Below, one piece after another: positions 9,109 through 11,775 of a stretch of 11,775 bases of DNA (positions are counted from its first letter, which is position 1; every line of letters starts with the position of its first letter). Position numbers and translations under genes: made by a program. The notes beneath the pieces were generated by a model, which saw only the letters and a list, made by a program, of their open reading frames with translations, did no database searches and was not told the DNA's origin. Source of the stretch: Stramonita haemastoma (Eukaryota; Mollusca; Gastropoda; Neogastropoda; Muricidae); contig CM060325.1 in NCBI GenBank assembly GCA_030674155.1, positions 52,777,126 through 52,788,900 of the forward strand. Reading direction: 5' to 3'.

Positions 9109-9175
9109 ACTGTACAGGACTTTATCCCAATACGATAAATCATGCGTCCAAGTTTCGTTTGGTGTCTTTTTCTTT
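9109..9175. repeat. Array copy C, first bases of module Y
   Basis: This matches 5921-5990 ('catgcgtccaagttt', then 'gtttggtgtcttttt'). It is cut by the assembly gap, so the remaining ~950 bases of Y, including a third core, are either in the gap or absent. Confidence 0.75.
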
Positions 9176-9275
9176 NNNNNNNNNNNNNNNNNNNNNNNNN
9201 NNNNNNNNNNNNNNNNNNNNNNNNNNNNNNNNNNNNNNNNNNNNNNNNNNNNNNNNNNNNNNNNNNNNNNNNNNN
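9176..9275. other. Assembly gap (100 N)
   Basis: Exactly 100 N, the usual placeholder for a gap of unknown size. It lies inside module Y, and the sequence on its right is unrelated to the array. Any open frame crossing it is meaningless. Confidence 0.99.
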
Positions 9276-9576
9276 GAGGAGATTTTTCTCCAGGAGTTAA
9301 CATCAGTGCTGACTCCACTCTCCCCAAAAGTCCCTCGGATGAGGCTTTAAACCGAGGCCCCGTGTGCGAACGCACGCAGAACATCTTGCTCACACGTTAA
9401 ATCCTGTTCCGCTTTTCGTAAGAGTAGGCCATCGTGTGCCGGTGGGAACAGATGACAATATTTACAAAACTGCATACACACGGGGACCGGATAAAAAAAG
9501 CACATGATTGCTTATCCCATTATCCTGGATATAAAAGAATAAATTTAAAAAATAAATAAACACAACACACAGCACA

Positions 9577-9577
<1 letters not shown>
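9276..9577 (+). mobile_element. SINE-like dispersed repeat, 5' part missing
   Basis: The block after the gap contains 'cctcggatgaggctttaaaccgagg'-type sequence (9333-9357), in which CCTCGG and CCGAGG can pair as a 6-bp stem. It then contains 'cacacgttaaatcctg', 'gtgccggtgggaacagatga', 'cacacggggaccggataaa' and 'attgcttatcc', and an A-rich tail that runs into (CA)n. From memory this resembles a widespread molluscan SINE-type repeat; I cannot name the family. The tRNA-like head with its promoter boxes would lie in the gap and is not seen. Confidence 0.55.

Positions 9578-9666
<89 letters not shown>
9578..9666. repeat. (CA)n microsatellite
   Basis: A pure CA tract of about 44 units, continuous with the A-rich tail of the SINE-like repeat on its left. 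Simple repeats often grow from SINE tails. Confidence 0.97.
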
Positions 9667-9668
<2 letters not shown>

Positions 9669-9714
9669 TCCAGCAAGTAGGTTTTTGAATTGACCAAATA
9701 TACCCCAAAGTCCG

Positions 9715-9870
9715 GAATGCAGTCAAGGGAAACAGAAAGTAGGTCGACCAAACCAAACCTGGCCCAGAAGCCTTGAAGCAGAGACGAAGGCAGCCGGAAT
9801 GACGTGGGCCCAGCTGATGAGGATCTCCCAGAACTGAGTCCGTTGGAGGAGTGTTGTTGGGGCCTTTTGA
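9715..9870 (+). pseudogene. Eroded C-terminal end of a LINE protein
   Basis: In one plus-strand frame the sequence reads KVGRPNQTWPRSLEAETK, then AAGMTWAQLMRISQN, a stop at 9835-9837, VRWRSVVGAF and a second stop at 9868-9870. This is the pattern G-R-P-x-x-T-W-R-R...AAG-x-T-W...R-x-x-W-R-x-x-V-x-A found at the very end of many LINE proteins. The first stop is TGA where arginine (CGA) is expected, a change CpG decay would give. The reverse transcriptase that should precede it is absent: a (CA)n tract lies 48 bases upstream, so only the 3' stub remains. The second stop may be the true end or another change. Confidence 0.72.
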
Positions 9871-9901
9871 TCCCCAGGGAATTCACAGGTATAAGTCAAG
9901 T

Positions 9902-9992
9902 CAAGTCGGAATGCAGTTCCTTGATGCTGGACAAAAGTGTCCTATATGCAAAACTCTCCCTATTCCTAAACCTTGGAGCTCTAACCAAGGAA
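9902..9992 (+). repeat. Inverted, diverged copy of the Y core
   Basis: On the plus strand this matches the reverse complement of 1240-1335. The last 48 bases (9945-9992) align without gaps and, by hand count, with nine differences to copy 1. It keeps the CCTTGG (9971-9976) and CCAAGG (9985-9990) arms, while the TCACCA/TGGTGA palindrome is lost. Similarity extends left to an 'acaggtat' at 9884-9891. It directly follows the LINE stub, so it may be that element's 3' UTR. Confidence 0.62.
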
Positions 9993-10329
9993 CTACCCCC
10001 CCCCCCTTCCGAACTACCTGCAGACATTTTCCCATTAATGGTCAACATTGAATAAGCTGTACATACCAAGGTGTAGAGATGCATTAGTTCTGCAAAGTTT
10101 GTCCTGCCCATGACACACTACCTGAAATATTAAACACCTTGCTCTTGAGTTAGAATAAGGATCATGACAACATCATCAATAATAATAATGACACTTTATT
10201 TGCATTGCTCTTTTCATGAATCAATTGATAAGGCATCAAGTACATTCTTTACAGGGGCAACATCATATTATTCTTTTAAAAAAAACACGTAAAAAATGGA
10301 ACGTTCTGTGGTAAGAGATCTTACTGAAT
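9993..10329. other. Stretch without a recognised gene
   Basis: It starts with a run of 11 C (9996-10006) and has short open frames that match nothing I know. From 10175 a '(aat)n gacactttatttgcattgctctttt' segment resembles tails of dispersed invertebrate repeats, but I cannot assign it. The segment 10278-10329 is A-rich and passes into the LINE fossil. Confidence 0.5.
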
Positions 10330-10955
10330 GATACTAAGATGGTTAACTTTCAACCCCATAGATAAAAGACACAAAACTTTTCTACCAAAAGGCATCGAGA
10401 CTAACGTTAAAACCGTCCGTCCAATAATTGGTCTAAATATAGGGAATAAAATACAGTTGTCTTGCATGGCAAACCAGCTTAAAACAAATTTGCTAAAGGT
10501 GATTAGTGATGGCCAAATAAGTTCTATTAGTAACAAATATATGAAGATAATACTTTATTGGATAAATATATGGCTTGATAAAGTACTTAGAAAAACAACC
10601 ATCTCAATATTGACTTTTAAAAGGCCTTTGACTTTTTTAAACAGAATTTTCTATGTAAAATCTTGAAAGCATACAGCTTTGGAAATAACATCTTCTGAGA
10701 ACTTGAAGCATTTCATATAATTATAAACTCAACTATCCTTATGGATAGAACTACCTCACAGAGTTTAAACTTGGATGAGTAAATTAGGCAGAGTGATTCT
10801 CATTACACTATTCATTTAATTTGAGGTGTGCAAATTTTAGGGATTATGACAACCAGAGCAAAACCAGAACCAGAAATATATTGCTATTATTTTGATGAAA
10901 ATAAGACTTTTGATGATCTCTTCATCTTAAAAATAACTAACTCTGGATCATACTA
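10330..10955 (+). pseudogene. Fossil L1/Tx1-like LINE reverse transcriptase
   Basis: The first part (about 10388-10560) reads KTFLPKGIETNVKTVRPIIG, then LNIGNKIQLSCMANQLKTNL, then DGQISSISNKYMKII. This follows the L1/Tx1 order LIPK...NWRPI-x-LLN-x-DYKI...DQTGFI-x-GR-x-I. A frameshift near 10600 moves the match to another frame, where NIDF*KAFDFF (10609-10638) is motif A with Glu replaced by a stop. Further on come NLDE*IRQSDSH (motif B, normally RG-x-RQGDP) and IYCYYFDENKTF near 10880, at the place of the YADD motif. At least four in-frame stops make it long dead. It lies in the plus orientation, upstream of the CCP-like exon. Confidence 0.72.
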
Positions 10956-11000
10956 GGTTCAGGTGACAGAACTCCACCCTCTCTCTCCTCCATTTCTGAG

Positions 11001-11250
11001 GGGTGTACGAAAAGGCCTTGTGGGGAGGCGGAAGTGTGTGTTCCTATGCCGTCACTTCCTGATCCTACGTCACCCAACTCTGTTGGCTACGTCTGCCTCA
11101 CGATGCCGCCACAATGCGGGGATCCTGATCCAGTGCTCAATGCTGACGTCAAAATAAAGGGAAGGAGTCCCGGTGATGTTGCAGATGTTGTGTGTAGGGA
11201 GGGGTTTTGCGTTTCCGTCACGGATCAAGTCCTTGCCAATTACGTGTTTG
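11001..11250 (+). CDS. Candidate exon: EGF-like segment plus half a CCP/sushi domain
   Basis: The frame from 10941 to 11273 is open. From 11001 it reads GCTKRPCGEAEVCVP, then a Pro/Ser-rich linker, GYVCLTMPPQ, and CGDPDPVLNADVKIKG, RSPGDVADVVCREGF. The opening of a CCP/sushi domain is C-G-D-P-x-P-V-x-N...C-x-x-G-[FY], which this matches with its first two cysteines; the other two would be in the next exon. The cysteine cluster before it resembles the end of an EGF-like unit. A pyrimidine-rich tract (10972-10997) ending in GAG gives a weak acceptor, and GTGAGT follows at 11251. The exon would be 250 bases, leaving phase 1. Such modules occur in secreted or cell-surface adhesion and immune proteins. 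It could also be a gene fragment or pseudo-exon; no neighbouring exon is visible. Confidence 0.5.
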
Positions 11251-11256
11251 GTGAGT
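11251..11256 (+). promoter_or_regulatory. Possible splice donor
   Basis: The sequence ttg|GTGAGT fits the eukaryotic donor consensus and lies where CCP homology stops being recognisable. Intron-like T-rich sequence follows, and the frame ends in a stop at 11271-11273. Its use is inferred. Confidence 0.45.
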
Positions 11257-11332
11257 TGTTAGTTTGTCTGTGATCTGTCGGTCTGTCTGTCTGTTTGATT
11301 GATTTTTACATGTGTTTCTGTCTGCTTAACTG
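11257..11332. repeat. (TCTG)-rich lead-in to microsatellite
   Basis: Short degenerate TCTG/TTGA tetranucleotides (gatctgtcggtctgtctgtc, tttgattgattt) grade into the (CTAT)n array. If the donor before it is real, this is the start of an intron. Confidence 0.6.
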
Positions 11333-11413
<81 letters not shown>

Positions 11414-11466
11414 CATCCATCCATCCATCCATCCATCCATCCATCCATCCATCCATCCATCCATCC

Positions 11467-11513
<47 letters not shown>
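11333..11513. repeat. Composite (CTAT)n(CCAT)n(CTAT)n microsatellite
   Basis: There are about 20 CTAT units, then about 14 CCAT units (11413-11468), then about 11 CTAT units. The symmetrical layout suggests that one T-to-C variant unit arose inside the array and was itself amplified. The Tyr-Leu-Ser-Ile and His-Pro-Ser-Ile peptides read from it are not genes. Confidence 0.97.
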
Positions 11514-11579
11514 ATACTATCTATTGATCTGCCTGTGTGATCTTTGTTCGTGATCTGTCAATATTGTGTCATCGCCATT

Positions 11580-11775
11580 GGGCCATATGAAGAACTCCTG
11601 AGTCCAGTGGAACAGCACAGGTTGATGTAGTAGGGGCACATCACGCGAATATCTGGACTGGCCAAGAGTGTCCTACAGTGAACAGTATAAGGGGGGGGGG
11701 GGAGGACGTAGAGGCAGACAGAAAAGATGGTGGGAAGGCAACATCATAGAGTGGACTGATCTTGATTAGAACTTG
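11580..11775 (+). pseudogene. Eroded LINE C-terminal tail, leaving the window
   Basis: The frame from 11580 reads GPYEELLSPVEQHRLM, two stops, GHITRISGLAKSVLQ, stop, TV, stop. A run of 12 G (11691-11702) shifts the frame, after which GGRRGRQKRWWEGNIIEWTD and LD*NL follow. The pattern Y-G-H-V-x-R-x-x-G-L-A-K-x-x-L-Q-G-T-V...R-R-G-R-Q-x-K-R-W-x-D-N-I-x-E-W-T-G-L is a common LINE C-terminal segment in invertebrates. The stops at 11693-type positions (cag TGA, gta TAA) fit single-base changes from GGA and CAA. It is a different family from 1852-4305, which has R-W-A-G-H-V-S-R-M-E-D-H at the matching place. Confidence 0.75.

Noticed and set aside
9804..10055. 83-codon plus-strand open frame across the LINE stub and the inverted core
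   Set aside because: Its first part lies in the wrong frame relative to the LINE tail and its middle is the core repeat, so it is a chance fusion of two repeat pieces.

Overview
This is repeat-rich eukaryotic DNA with no prokaryotic-style genes. Long di- and tetranucleotide microsatellites, several families of non-LTR retrotransposon remains, a probable SINE, a 100-base run of N (assembly gap) and one candidate exon with a splice donor all point to an animal nuclear scaffold. A marine invertebrate, most plausibly a mollusc such as a gastropod, is my best guess. It rests on remembered likeness of the LINE tails and the SINE-like repeat to molluscan repeats, not on a search.

Left part (1-9175): a degenerate tandem array of a long T- and G-rich unit, for which I use three module names. 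Z is about 0.6-0.7 kb and ends in a (GT)n tract. X is about 1.3 kb, holds a ~50-60 bp minisatellite and ends in a GA-rich microsatellite. Y is about 1 kb and holds a highly conserved 96-bp core. Copy A (1-1823) is Z-GT-Y and lacks X. Copy B (4315-6944) is a shortened Z, then X, GA tract and Y. Copy C (6945-9175) is Z-GT-X-GA tract and only the first bases of Y, then the gap. The full period is about 3.2-3.3 kb. A 5'-truncated LINE on the minus strand (1824-4308) sits between A and B, flanked by a 6-bp target-site duplication. Its remaining frame is open for 817 codons and covers linker, reverse transcriptase and a C-terminal zinc knuckle, but not the endonuclease.

Right part (9276-11775): after the gap the sequence changes character. 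In order there is a SINE-like repeat running into (CA)n, the eroded C-terminal end of a second LINE family, an inverted and more diverged copy of the Y core, and a stretch with no clear content. Then come a heavily mutated L1/Tx1-like reverse transcriptase fossil, a candidate exon with an EGF-like cysteine segment and the first half of a CCP/sushi domain (about 11001-11250, followed by GTGAGT), a composite (CTAT)/(CCAT) microsatellite, and the eroded C-terminal tail of another LINE that leaves the window.

The only candidate host gene piece is the CCP-like exon; everything else is mobile or tandem repeat DNA. I see no convincing new multi-gene system. The most unusual signals are the 96-bp core that stays about 97% identical between array copies while its flanks diverge and that recurs inverted outside the array, and the modular array itself, whose copies differ by whole modules bounded by microsatellites. 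Identity figures are hand alignments by eye.
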